This document shows positions 37,551-47,713 of a DNA stretch of 50,792 bases, piece by piece; the stretch's first letter is position 1, and each line of letters begins with the position of its first letter. This stretch comes from an uncultured Prevotellaceae bacterium (GTDB lineage Bacteria; Bacteroidota; Bacteroidia; Bacteroidales; Bacteroidaceae). Location: positions 1 to 50,792 of the forward strand of contig ONMI01000046.1 in assembly GCA_900318915.1 (NCBI GenBank). The letters are read 5' to 3'. Under the pieces are notes generated by a model. That model searched no databases and was not told where the DNA came from. It saw only the letters and a list, made by a program, of their open reading frames with translations. The translations under genes and the position numbers were made by a program.

Positions 37551-39497
37551 ATGAGCTATCTACGATTAGAAAAAGCGCTGATGACAAACCTGCAGGAGTC
37601 GCTGCCCAGGGAGCTGCTGAGAACCAACCGCTCCGGTGCCTACTCCTGTTCCACGATTGTCGACTGCAACACGCGGAAGTATCATGGCTTGCTCGTGGTG
37701 CCCATACCTGAGATGGACGATGAGAACCATGTGCTGCTCTCATCGCTCGACGTCACGGTGGTGCAGCACGGTGCGGAGTTCAACCTCGGACTCCACAAAT
37801 ACCAGGGCAACAACTACAGCCCCAAAGGTCATAAGTACATCCGCGAGTTCGACTGCGACAAGGTGCCCACCACGATTTACCGGGTGGGAGGTGTAGTGCT
37901 CAAGAAAGAGGTGGTGTTCCAGCACTATGAGGACCGTATCCTCATACGCTACACACTCGTCGACGCACACTCAGCCACCAAACTGCGTTTCCGTCCGTTC
38001 CTCGCTTTCCGCAGCGTGCGCCAGTTCACACACGAGAACCATACCGCAAGCCGTGAGTACACCGAGGTGGACAATGGTATCAAAACGTGCATGTATGCCG
38101 GATATCCCGACCTCTATATGCAGTTCAGCAAGAAAAACAGCTTTATCTTCCAGCCCGACTGGTACCGCGGCGTGGAGTATCCCAAAGAGCAGGAGCGCGG
38201 CTATGCCTCCAATGAGGACCTCTACGTGCCCGGCTATTTCGAGATGAGCATCAAGAAGGGCGAAAGCGTCGTCTTCTCCGGCTCTACCTCATCTATCAAG
38301 TCGAGCTCGCTCAAGAAATTGTTTGAGAGCGAGGTGGAGGAACGCGCACCGCGCGACAACTTCTTCCACTGCCTCGTCAATGCCGCACACCAGTTCCACA
38401 ACCGCCAGCCCAACGACGACCGCTATCTGCTGGCCGGCTATCCGTGGTTCAAGTGCCGTGCACGCGACACCTTCATCTCCCTGCCGGGACTCACCCTCGC
38501 CATCGAGGAGCAGGACTACTTCGAACTGGTCATGAAGACCGCCGAGAAGGGACTCCGCGAGTTTATGGAGGGAAAACCCAACACCACCAAGATCTATGAG
38601 ATTGAGCAGCCCGACGTGCCGCTCTGGGCCGTATGGGCCGTGCAGCAGTACGGCAAGGAGTGCACACTGCCCAAGGCTTACCAGATGTACGGCCGACTGG
38701 TCAACGACATCGTCGACTACATCGCCGGCAACGGACATCCCAATCTCACCCTCGAGGAAAACGGACTGGTACACACCGAAGGACGCGACCGCGCCGTGAC
38801 GTGGATGAACTCTACCGCCAACGGACGGCCTGTAGTGCCCCGCTCGGGCTATGTGGTGGAGTTCAACGCACTCTGGTACAACGCCCTCCGCTACTGCGCA
38901 CGCCTCGAGAACGAGTTCGGCGACAAGGAACGCGCCGCACGGCTCGAGGAAATGGCCGAGAAGTGCAAGGTGTCCTTCGTCGATACCTTCCTCAATGAGT
39001 ATGGATATCTCTACGACTATGTCGACGGCAATATGATCGACTGGAGCGTACGCCCCAACATGATTTTCGCCGTGGCTCTCGACTACTCGCCCCTCTCGCA
39101 GGAGCAGAAGAAGGGCGTGCTCGATATCTGCACACGCGAACTGCTCACACCCAAGGGACTGCGCTCGCTCTCGCCCAAGAGCGGCGGATACAACCCCATG
39201 TATGTGGGACCGCAGACACAGCGCGACTACGCCTACCACCAGGGCACGGCATGGCCGTGGCTCGGCGGCTTCTACATGGAGGCTTGCCTCAAACTCTACA
39301 AGCGCACCCGACTCAGCTTCGTCGAACGGCAGCTCGTGGGCTATGAAGACGAGATGTACTACCACTGCCTGGGTACCATCAGCGAGCTCTTCGACGGCAA
39401 CCCGCCCTTCCACGGACGCGGCGCTATGTCGTTTGCCATGAACGTGGCCGAGATTCTGCGCACACTCAACCTGTTCGAATCATATACCTATAAATAA
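37551..39497 (+). CDS. Glycogen debranching enzyme (amylo-alpha-1,6-glucosidase family)
   Basis: 648-aa cytoplasmic enzyme that hydrolyses alpha-1,6 branch points of glycogen. The N-terminal beta domain (about 1-270; NRSGAYSCSTIVDCNTRKYHGLLV is characteristic) precedes an (alpha/alpha)6 barrel (about 285-640; AGYPWFKCRARDTFISLPGLTL, WMNSTANGRPVVPRSGYVVEFNALWYNALRY, YHQGTAWPWLGGFY). Acidic residues expected for catalysis fall in the RDTFIS and GTAWPW regions. The protein is of the single-activity bacterial type, not the bifunctional eukaryotic enzyme. First gene of a tight operon with a GT4 and a GH57 gene. Confidence 0.93.
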   Translation: MSYLRLEKALMTNLQESLPRELLRTNRSGAYSCSTIVDCNTRKYHGLLVVPIPEMDDENHVLLSSLDVTVVQHGAEFNLGLHKYQGNNYSPKGHKYIREFDCDKVPTTIYRVGGVVLKKEVVFQHYEDRILIRYTLVDAHSATKLRFRPFLAFRSVRQFTHENHTASREYTEVDNGIKTCMYAGYPDLYMQFSKKNSFIFQPDWYRGVEYPKEQERGYASNEDLYVPGYFEMSIKKGESVVFSGSTSSIKSSSLKKLFESEVEERAPRDNFFHCLVNAAHQFHNRQPNDDRYLLAGYPWFKCRARDTFISLPGLTLAIEEQDYFELVMKTAEKGLREFMEGKPNTTKIYEIEQPDVPLWAVWAVQQYGKECTLPKAYQMYGRLVNDIVDYIAGNGHPNLTLEENGLVHTEGRDRAVTWMNSTANGRPVVPRSGYVVEFNALWYNALRYCARLENEFGDKERAARLEEMAEKCKVSFVDTFLNEYGYLYDYVDGNMIDWSVRPNMIFAVALDYSPLSQEQKKGVLDICTRELLTPKGLRSLSPKSGGYNPMYVGPQTQRDYAYHQGTAWPWLGGFYMEACLKLYKRTRLSFVERQLVGYEDEMYYHCLGTISELFDGNPPFHGRGAMSFAMNVAEILRTLNLFESYTYK

Positions 39498-39504
39498 AGG
39501 AGGA
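39498..39504 (+). promoter_or_regulatory. Strong Shine-Dalgarno sequence before the GT4 gene
   Basis: AAGGAGG 8 nt before the ATG at 39513, with the first bases following the stop of the debranching enzyme. Most starts in this window have no such motif, so it stands out and supports this start. Confidence 0.75.
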
Positions 39505-39512
39505 GAAACGAT

Positions 39513-40778
39513 ATGAAAGTTTTAATGTTTGGATGGGAGTATCCTCCTCATGTGTATGGTGGACTCGCCACAGCCAATTATGGTATCTCCGAGGGACTGC
39601 ACGCCCAGGGAGATATGGATATCACTCTTTGTCTGCCGCGCCCCTTCGGCGATGAGGACCAGAGCGCATGCCGCATCGTGGCCATGTGCGCAGTACCTAT
39701 CGCATGGCGTAACGTCGACCGCGACTATGTGCGCAACCGCGTGGGCAACATCATGGACCCTGACTACTATTTCCGTCTGCGCGACCATATCTATGCCGAC
39801 TTCAACTATATGCATGTCAACGACCTGGGATGCATGGAGTTCGCCGGAGGCTATCCCAAAAACCTGCATGAGGAAATCAACAACTATTCCGTCATCGCAG
39901 GCGTAGTGGCACGCACCGAGGAGTTCGACATCATCCATGCCCACGACTGGCTCACCTATCCCGCCGGTATTCATGCCAAGCAGGTGAGCGGCAAACCGCT
40001 CTGTATCCACGTGCATGCCACCGACTTCGACCGCTCCCGCGGTAAGGTGAACCCCACTGTCTATTCTATCGAGAAAGACGGTATGGACAATGCCGACTGC
40101 ATCATGTGTGTGTCGGAACTCACAAGGCAGACCGTCATCAACCACTATTTCCAGGATCCGCGCAAGGTGTTCACCATGCACAATGCCGTATATCCCCTGC
40201 GCCAGGAACTGCAGGACATCCCGCGTCCCGACCACACCAACAAGGAGAAGGTGGTCACCTTCCTCGGACGTATCACCATGCAGAAAGGACCGGAGTATTT
40301 CGTCGAGGCTGCCAGCCTGGTGCTCCACCGCACACGCAACGTGCGCTTCTGCATGGCAGGATCGGGCGATATGATGGACGCCATGATACAGCTCGCTGCC
40401 GAGCGGGGCATCGCCGACCGTTTCCACTTCCCGGGCTTCATGCGCGGCAAGCAGGTCTACGAGTGCCTCAAGGATTCGGATGTCTACGTCATGCCTTCGG
40501 TGAGCGAGCCCTTCGGCATCTCTCCACTCGAGGCCATGCAGTGCGGCACGCCCTCCATCATCTCATGGCAGAGCGGCTGTGCCGAAATTCTGAACAATTG
40601 CATCAAGGTGGACTATTGGGACATTCATGCCCTGGCCGATGCCATCTACTCTATCTGCCACAACGACAGCCTCTTCCACTATCTGCAGGATGAGGGCAAG
40701 CGTGAGGTCGACCAAATCACGTGGGAGAAAGTGGGCCGTAAGATAAAGGATTTGTATATCCGCACCATTAACAAGTAA
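39513..40778 (+). CDS. Family 4 glycosyltransferase, probable glycogen synthase
   Basis: 421 aa, two Rossmann domains of the GT-B fold. N-terminal GWEYPPHVYGGLATANYGI carries the glycine loop seen in glycogen synthases. The C-terminal domain has VTFLGRITMQKGPEYFVEAA and the retaining-enzyme motif SEPFGISPLEAMQCGTPSI (E-x7-E). Placement between a debranching enzyme and a GH57 protein makes chain elongation of glycogen from a nucleotide-glucose donor the best guess. The strict GT5 signature (KTGGL) is absent, so it differs from E. coli GlgA. It has an unusually strong Shine-Dalgarno and is spaced 13 bp from the next gene. Confidence 0.9.
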   Translation: MKVLMFGWEYPPHVYGGLATANYGISEGLHAQGDMDITLCLPRPFGDEDQSACRIVAMCAVPIAWRNVDRDYVRNRVGNIMDPDYYFRLRDHIYADFNYMHVNDLGCMEFAGGYPKNLHEEINNYSVIAGVVARTEEFDIIHAHDWLTYPAGIHAKQVSGKPLCIHVHATDFDRSRGKVNPTVYSIEKDGMDNADCIMCVSELTRQTVINHYFQDPRKVFTMHNAVYPLRQELQDIPRPDHTNKEKVVTFLGRITMQKGPEYFVEAASLVLHRTRNVRFCMAGSGDMMDAMIQLAAERGIADRFHFPGFMRGKQVYECLKDSDVYVMPSVSEPFGISPLEAMQCGTPSIISWQSGCAEILNNCIKVDYWDIHALADAIYSICHNDSLFHYLQDEGKREVDQITWEKVGRKIKDLYIRTINK

Positions 40779-40791
40779 ATATTCTACGACA

Positions 40792-42204
40792 ATGAAAACG
40801 ATATGTCTTTATTTTGAGATACACCAAATCATTCATCTCAAACGTTACCGTTTCTTCGATATCGGTACCGACCATTATTATTACGACGACTACGAGAACG
40901 AGCGCCTTATCTCCGACATCGCCGAACGTTCCTATATGCCGGCACTGGGCGCCCTCCTCGAAATGGCCAAGGAGCATGGCAAGTATTTCAAAGTGGCCTT
41001 CTCGCTCTCCGGCGTAGGCATAGAGCAGCTCGAAATGCACGCACCGCAGGTGCTGGAGAAACTCCAGGAGCTCAACGAGACGGGATGCGTCGAGTTCCTC
41101 GCAGAGCCTTACTCCCACGGACTCGCCTCGCTCAAGGACGAGGAGTCGTTCGCTGCTGAGGTGCGCCGCCAGGCCATCAAGATCAAGGAGTACTTCGGAC
41201 AGGAGCCGCAGGTGCTGCGCAACTCGTCGCTCATCTACAGCGACGACATCGGCGGACAGGCTGCAGCCATGGGCTTCAAGGGCATGCTCACCGAGGGTGC
41301 GCGCCATGTCCTCGGATGGAAGTCGCCCCACTATGTCTACAACTGCGCCATCGCTCCCAACCTGAAGCTGCTGCTCCGTGATGTCAACCTGAGCGACGAC
41401 ATCTCGCTCCGCTTCAACAACAGCGAGTGGGAGGGATACCCCCTCTTCGCCGACAACTACATCGAGCGCATCGCCAACTTCCCCGAGGAAGAGCAGATTA
41501 TCAATATCTTCATGGAGCTCTCCGCACTGGGTATCGCACAGCCGCTCTCCAGCAACATCCTCGAGTTCATCAAGGCGCTGCCGGTTTGTGCCAAGGCCAA
41601 GGGCATCACCTTCTCCACACCTACCGAGATCTGCATGAAGATGAAGAGCGTGGGCTCACTCGATGTGCCCGACACACTGTCATGGGTCGACGAGGAGCGC
41701 GACGTGAGCTGCTGGCTGGGTAACCCCATGCAGCGCGAGGCATTCGACAAACTTTACAGCGTGGCCGAACGTGTGCGCATCGCCAACGATCCGCGCATCA
41801 ACCAGGACTGGGACTACCTGCAGGCTTCCAACAACTTCCGCTTCATGACCACCAAGCCCTCCAACGTGGGTCTGGACCGTGGTATCTACAGCACGCCGTT
41901 CGATGCCTTCACCAACTACATGAACATCCTGGGCGACTTCATCACCCGTGTCAACAGCCTCTATCCCGAGGAAATTGAGAACGAGGAGCTCAACTCGCTG
42001 CTCACCACCATCAAGAACCAGGGCGACGAGATTGCCATGAAGGACAAGGAAATCACACGCCTCAAGGCAAAGGTGGAGAAGATGCAGGCCGAGGAGGACA
42101 AACTGAAGGCCAAACTCGACGCCGCTGCCGACAAACCCAAGAAAGCTCCTGCCAAAAAGAAGGCTCCCGCAAAGAAAAAGGAAAAGGAACCCAAAGCTGA
42201 ATAA
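40792..42204 (+). CDS. GH57 alpha-amylase-like protein, probably without classical nucleophile
   Basis: 470 aa. The N-terminal 390 residues form a GH57 (beta/alpha)7 barrel: ICLYFEIHQIIHLKRYRFFD, FSLSGVGIEQLE, FLAEPYSHGLASL, LTEGARHVLGWKSPHYVYN. In the region where active GH57 enzymes carry the nucleophile Glu (pattern RNTELIY), this protein reads LRNSSLIYSDDIG, Ser in place of Glu. GH57 alpha-amylase-like homologues that lack catalytic residues are known, especially in Bacteroidetes, so this may be a non-catalytic or unusual family member. The tail (about 410-470) is a coiled coil ending in a basic Lys/Pro/Ala segment with PAKKKAPAKKKEKE, histone H1-like. Last gene of the glycogen operon. 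Confidence 0.88.
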   Translation: MKTICLYFEIHQIIHLKRYRFFDIGTDHYYYDDYENERLISDIAERSYMPALGALLEMAKEHGKYFKVAFSLSGVGIEQLEMHAPQVLEKLQELNETGCVEFLAEPYSHGLASLKDEESFAAEVRRQAIKIKEYFGQEPQVLRNSSLIYSDDIGGQAAAMGFKGMLTEGARHVLGWKSPHYVYNCAIAPNLKLLLRDVNLSDDISLRFNNSEWEGYPLFADNYIERIANFPEEEQIINIFMELSALGIAQPLSSNILEFIKALPVCAKAKGITFSTPTEICMKMKSVGSLDVPDTLSWVDEERDVSCWLGNPMQREAFDKLYSVAERVRIANDPRINQDWDYLQASNNFRFMTTKPSNVGLDRGIYSTPFDAFTNYMNILGDFITRVNSLYPEEIENEELNSLLTTIKNQGDEIAMKDKEITRLKAKVEKMQAEEDKLKAKLDAAADKPKKAPAKKKAPAKKKEKEPKAE

Positions 42205-42228
42205 AGCAGATTCTGACCTCTATTTTTT

Positions 42229-42439
42229 GAATTAAAAACTACGGATTTATCTGATTTATCTGATTTAGATACAGCAAAAATCAGCCTAATCAGTGAATTA
42301 AAAACTACGGATTTATCTGATTTATCTGATTTAGATACAGCAAAATCAGCCTAATCAGTGAATTAAAAACTACGGATTTATCTGATTTATCTGATTTAGA
42401 TACAGCAAAAATCAGCCTAATCAGATAAATCCGTAGTTT
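42229..42439. repeat. 66-bp tandem repeat, three units, closed by an inverted arm
   Basis: Units at 42229-42294, 42295-42359 (one A shorter) and 42360 onward are nearly identical and begin GAATTAAAAACTACGG. The last unit ends in a 21-bp arm (42419-42439) that is the exact reverse complement of the unit start (42236-42256, also 42367-42387). Each unit also contains CTGATTT and AAATCAG facing each other. Transcripts would fold strongly. The rest of the gap to 42553 holds no further gene. Confidence 0.92.
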
Positions 42440-42553
42440 ATATTGTTTAGTGTATGCCTTTAGGCGTACTCACCAATATTATCTTCCCCGCTCCACGATT
42501 CTGTTTGATTTTGATATGATTTTGAAAGATTTCTCGCTCGCAGAGCGACTCCA

Positions 42554-42589
42554 AAAAAATCCCCGACTCATCTGAGCCGGGGATTTTTT
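42554..42589. terminator. Bidirectional terminator after the glycogen operon and BspA-like gene
   Basis: AAAAATCCCCGACTCA pairs with TGAGCCGGGGATTTTT (one mismatch) around TC. T runs on both strands suit the converging genes ending at 42204 and 42632. Confidence 0.9.
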
Positions 42590-42631
42590 CAATATTCCAA
42601 TTTAAAGATCTTAATCTTTCATTTTTAATCT

Positions 42632-44818
42632 TTAATCTTTAATATTTTCCACGTCCTTCCAAGAGAGACTCACCTTCTTGCCGTTACGCACATAAATGCC
42701 CGGCTGTGTAGGCTTCTCGATGCGAACACCCTGCAGCGTATACCAGTTGCCGTCGCTCGGCAACTCACGCACGCTGTTCACACCCGTCGTCTCGTCCTCG
42801 AAGTTCAGGCCTAAGAATCCGGAGTAGGCTTCCGCCACTTCCGTCTCCACCTGCAGGTAAGCCTTCCAGGCACCGATCTCACCAGCCGCTTTCAGCGTGT
42901 GGAAGCCCACGGAGCCGTCCTCACCCTTGCTCAGCACCATGTTGGTGTAGATGCCCTCGGTGGGTGTCACATAGGTGGGCTCTAAGGTACCCTTCAGCAG
43001 GTTGGCATACTGCTTCATGTTCTGGTCGTGCTCAATGGTGTAAGTGCCCGGAGTAGCCTTGATCAGAAGCGGGGTCTTCGGCATCACATGGTTCACCTTC
43101 ACCAGTTTCACGTTGCCGTCACCGAAGCTCGACACCACAAAGGCCTCAAGGTCATCGTCACGGTTCTCGAAGGTGAGGCCCGACATGCAGCAGTAGGTGG
43201 CGTAGCCAGTGCTGCCCACTTCAAGCTCATGCTGCTCCCACTCCACATGCACGGTGTACGAGAAGGTGGCTTTCTCATAGAAGTCGGTCTCGGGCAGGGT
43301 GGCTGTCACAGTGGCGGTTCCCACGCTCCTCAGAACCTTGGTGGTGCCGCCGGAGCTGATGACGAATACTTCCGTATTCGACGAGGAGTACTTGATGCCG
43401 CTCACGCCCTCAGAGGTAACGTTCAGCACGGGATAGACGGTCGTCTTGTCCTGACCGCTAGCCTCTGCGTAGTCAAGGTAGGCGGTCACCTCGTCTTTGT
43501 CGAATGAGGCCTCATACTGTGCCTTCAGCACTTTTACATGCATGGTCACAGTCTCGGCGGGCACGATGCCGTTGCCGGCATAGGTGGCTATGATGTCTGC
43601 CTCTCCCGGTTTCAGCACCGTCACGGAGAACATTTCATTGTTGGTATACTCGGCTCCAGTTTCAATCTTCAGGATGTCTGCGTCGCTGACGCTATAGGTC
43701 ACGTCCACACCGTAGGGATTTGCGAAAGGCAGGTAGTAATAGGCCGTGTTGATGGCGTTGAACCGCAGGTCCTCGTCACCGAAGGCGTCTTTCAGGTTGT
43801 CCCAATAGAAGGCGATGCCTGCCTTCGTGTCTACAGTGAGTTGATAGGAGGCTTCTTTGCCGTCATAAGCCACTGTACCGGGCACCGTGGCCTTAATCTC
43901 GGATTCTCCCGCACCGTTCAGGGTCACCACTCCTTCTGCTGAAATGCTGGCCACTGCGGGGTTGGAGGAAGTGAAGATAACTTCCTGTGCCTTGCCATTT
44001 ATGGTGAGTTGCGGCAGCTCTTCTATTGCTGTGAAACCAATAAGAGCCTTTGCCTCGGCGGCACTGTAGGCCATTTCAATGCTGCCTTTGTTCACGGTGA
44101 GGGTGAATTGGGCGGTCTCGATGGGTGTCACCGTGCTGCAGGTGGCGGTGATGACAGTGGTGCCGATGCCGGTGAAGGTGACGACTCCTTCACCATCAAC
44201 CGTTGCCACGGTCTCGTCGCTTGAGCTGTAGGTCACAGGGAAGTTGTATTCATTGGAGAGTACAGGCCATTCCACGTCTTCTCCATAGGTGCAGGTGATT
44301 TCGTCTTTGGAGTAGGCCAGACCGGCGGCTACTTTCAGCACATGCAGCGTGTAGGAGGCTTCATCGGCCAACAGGGCTCTCGCGGCATCGCCTTCGAAGC
44401 TCACGGTGATGGTGGCGTCACCTTCGCCTACAGGGGTGATGGCTCCTGTGGTGGCATCTACGGTGGCCACCTCGCTATTGGAGGAGCTGTAGGCCAGGGC
44501 GAGGTCGGTCAGATTGTGGTTGTTCAGCACGGGCAGTCCGGCCACGTTCTGCTGTCCCACATAGGCGGTCATCTCTTCTTGTTCGTAATAGAGACCTGGC
44601 TGGTATGGGAATTCAAAGTGGTTGCCTACCTCGTTGTTGGCGGCGTCAAACTGTGCCCAGGCTTTTTGCCCGGACCAGTCGCCTGCGTCCTCAGGGAAAG
44701 TATAGTCCATAAAGGCTTGGTAGGTTTCCTGGCTGTCAACAAAGAAAGCGCAGTTCTTCACATTGTAGAAGGGTACACTCTGTCCTGTGCAGCCATTGGC
44801 GACCTGAGGTTGGTGCAT
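42632..44818 (-). pseudogene. BspA-like/Ig-like surface protein, 3' part of a frameshifted gene
   Basis: Third piece of a gene that begins near 47713. The frame is valid from about 44805. The preceding short start (MHQPQ) is not real, because the expected junction is TNLR followed by VANGCTGQSVPFYNVKNCAFFVDS. It holds several bacterial Ig-like (Big_2) repeats with the pattern YSSSN-EVATVD--GA-TPVGEGDATIT (about residues 40-470), then a roughly 150-residue module (GSTGYATYCCMSGLTFEN...AFVVSSF...LLIKATPGTYTI...YANLLKG) shared with the neighbouring protein, and a T9SS-type tail (WYTLQGVRIEKPTQPGIYVRNGKKV). The frame is the same as that of the first piece; only the middle piece is shifted. Confidence 0.83.
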
Positions 44819-45399
44819 TCCTTCAGCAGCGTGTAGCCGGTAATGCTTTTGCAGTCGGGCAGTGTGATGGACTCCAGAGCGGTCAGACTATTGAAATAAC
44901 TGCCAGTAATGCTCAAATTGGCATATTCGCCCTCGGCGAAGTTGATTTCTTTCACCGTCTTCTTGTTGGCAGAGGAGAAGGGACTGCCTTTTATCTCTGT
45001 CAAGGTAGACGGGAAGTTGATTCGCTCCAGACTGTCAAGACCGTTGGTCATGGTCGATGCTACAGTTTTGAATCCTTCGGGCAGATTCAGTGTCTTAAGG
45101 CTCTTCAGACCGTTGAAAGCACCACTGGTTACCGTTGTCAACGTGGTGGGCAGCAGCAGTTGCGTCACGGGAATCTTGCTCTCGGTTGTGCTGAAGGCAC
45201 CACTTGGTATGGAGGTGATTTTTGTTTCTGAAAGGTCGATGGTCTTCAAACTGCTGCAGCCTTTAAAGGTCTCGTAATCTTTTTGCAGGGCAGTTAAGGA
45301 AGCGGGCATCTTGATGGTCTCTATTCCTGTGTAGGCGAAGGCTTTGTAAAGCGTGGTGAGCTTGCTGCCTTCGGCAAAGGTGACACTCTTCAGGTTCAA
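44758..45399 (-). pseudogene. BspA-like protein, middle part in the shifted frame
   Basis: About 200 residues of BspA/LRR_5 repeats (LKSVTFAEGSKLTTLYKAFAYTG, CSSLKTIDLSETKITSIPSGAF, GLKSLKTLNLPEGF) in a frame different from the flanking pieces. It joins the first piece near 45414-45422 (DCSSLESII continues as HNCLNLKSV, a +1 or -2 change) and the last piece near 44800-44810 (an apparent single-base loss). The two shifts cancel. Confidence 0.8.
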
Positions 45400-47713
45400 G
45401 CAGTTGTGGAATGATGCTCTCCAAAGAGGAGCAGTCCATGAAGGTTTCCTTCCAGATGTAAACCAGACCCTCGGGCAGGTTGATGTTCTTCAGGGCGGTC
45501 ATGCCCTTAAAGGGGGTGACGGGCTCGGACGCTTTTCCTCCAAAATTATTGAATGTTACGGTTGCGGGCAGCACGATGGTCTCAATCGAGGTCTGTCCGG
45601 TAAAGACGCAGCCTGCGGCTATCAGACTCTCCACACGGCTCAGGTCTACGGTCTTCACAGTGTTGATGCCGGTGAACACACCCTCTTTCAGACCTTTCAC
45701 CACATATTCATGGTCGGTGCCTTTTTCGGTCACCTTATTATATAGAGTATAGGTCTCCTGGGTCAGGTCCACGGGGATGAGCAGCATTTGGTCGGCATCT
45801 TCTATCTTCACCTTCCACTCCACACCGGCTTCGTCTACAAGGTACATGACTGCTTCAGCATATACCGTCACGCTGTAGCTGGCGGTGGAAGCCTCATCGG
45901 TGGCGGTCTCGTCTGCTGTGGCGGTGATGGTGGCGGTGCCCACACCCACACGGGTCACGGCTCCTGAGGCTGCGTCCACGGTCACCACGCTCTCATCGCT
46001 CGAGGTGTAGGTCACGGCCACATTGTTCGGGTTCTGCAGAACGGGGAAGACCGAGGCGGCCGGTTCGGTGTCCATATAGAGCGATATCTCGTTGTCGCCC
46101 TCGAAGGCGAGGGCACCGGCGCGGCGGTTCACGGTAAGCGTGTAGCTCAGCTCCTCAGGATTGGGCAGCACACTGTTGCCGGCGAAGCTGGCGCTGATCA
46201 CGGTGCTGCCGGCACCTATGAGTGTCACCACGCCCTCATTGCTGATGGTGGCCACGGTCTGGTCGCTCGAGCTGTAGGTCAGCGGCAGGTTGTTGGGGTT
46301 GCCGAATGTGGGCAATGCCTCAGTGCTGGCTCCGTAGGTCAGCGTGGCGGCCTCGGCGCTTACGCTCAGTCCGCTGGTCGGGGCGTTCACTGTGAGGTGA
46401 TAGCTGGCGCTGCCGCCCTCTTCGGTGGCGGTCTCTTCCGTCGTGGCGGTGATGTCGGCCTCACCGATGGCCTTCAGAGTCACGGTGCCGTCGGCGGCCA
46501 CTTCGGCTATGTCAGTATTGCTGCTGGCGTAGGTCACCGTCAGGCTATGCGGGTTCTGCAACTTCGGCAGTAAGTCGTCGGTGGTGAGGCCGAGCGCTGC
46601 CTCATAGCTCTTGGCAGAGAAGGCCAGACCTGCAGGCCGTTTGGTCACGGTGAGGGTATAGCTGCCGGTGGCGGAATGTATTAATTCCTCTCCAGCATAA
46701 TTAGCTGATATTATAGTTGTACCTACTCCATTAATGGAAATTATACCATTGTTCTCGTTGACACTTGCCACTTGTTCTTCAGTGCTTGAATAAGAAATGG
46801 GTAAGTCTATTTCTTTTCCTCTGTCATCAAGAATAGTGATTTCTGGGATATTAAAATTATCTCCAAAAACAACATTTAAGACGGAAGGACTAAATGAAAT
46901 AATGGGTGTATATTCATGAACATCTACAAATATTTCATATTTGTTTCCTTTATCATTATTCTCCGCATCTAAAACTTTCCAATATTGATCTTTTTTGAAA
47001 TTGTTTAGTGCTGTTTCTGAGGGAAGATAAAAGGTGCAATCGTGTATGTCATCAAATGTTGTTGCAATTGTTTGAGGTATCACGACTTCCTGGTTCATGT
47101 AAACCTTTCTTAGGTTGACAAGCCCTTTAAAAAGTCTTGCTGGGTAACGATAAGTCTTGATAAGAGGAGGTAAATGAATTTCTTTTAGAGGAATAGTTGA
47201 AGGATCAGATGATAGCCAATTGTTACTAAAAGCAACAGTACTTTGTGCTGTAAAATCTATTTTTTCCAAGGCTATGCAGCCATCAAATAAATTATTGCTA
47301 ATTGATGCATTTAATGTAGATGGTGTGGAAAAAGATTTTAATTTAGAACAATTTTGGAAGGCTTTCGAATTAATGTAAATTATTCCTTCGGGAATAATAA
47401 TACTTGTCATTTCAGTGCATCCATCGAAAGCACTTGCTGCAATTCCTGTCACGGTATATCCGGCTACCTGTGCCGGTACAACGATGTTGCCTACAATCTG
47501 TTCCTTATTGTTGGGCTTGATGGTGGCATTGGTGCCTGATTTTGTATAATACCATTCTATCCCTGTCTCGGGGTCGGTCCAGGTGTATCCAAATCCTTTT
47601 ACCGCAAAGGAGAAAAGGAGCATCATCACCATCAAAATTCTATATCGTCTCATATCTGTCGATTTTTTTGCTTGGTACATCATTTTAAAAGATAGGGAAA
47701 GCAGCGTTTTCAT
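45263..47713 (-). pseudogene. BspA-like/Ig-like surface protein, 5' part of a frameshifted gene
   Basis: The ATG at 47713 overlaps the TGA of the upstream gene (ATGA), but the signal peptide begins at the Met at 47653 (MRRYRILMVMMLLFSFAVKGFG), so either may be used. Modules: an N-terminal segment with YTWTDPETGIEWYYTKSG, LRR_5 repeats (about 60-240; VTGIAASAFDGCTEMTSIIIPEGI), four Big_2-like Ig repeats (about 270-660), and a second LRR block that continues in the shifted frame. Valid sequence ends near 45415. Codon and base use between about 46670 and 47440 is clearly more AT-rich than in the flanks, which may mark an exchanged segment. Confidence 0.83.

Noticed and set aside
42229-42439. Possible CRISPR array
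   Set aside because: The three 66-bp units are tandem without unique spacers.
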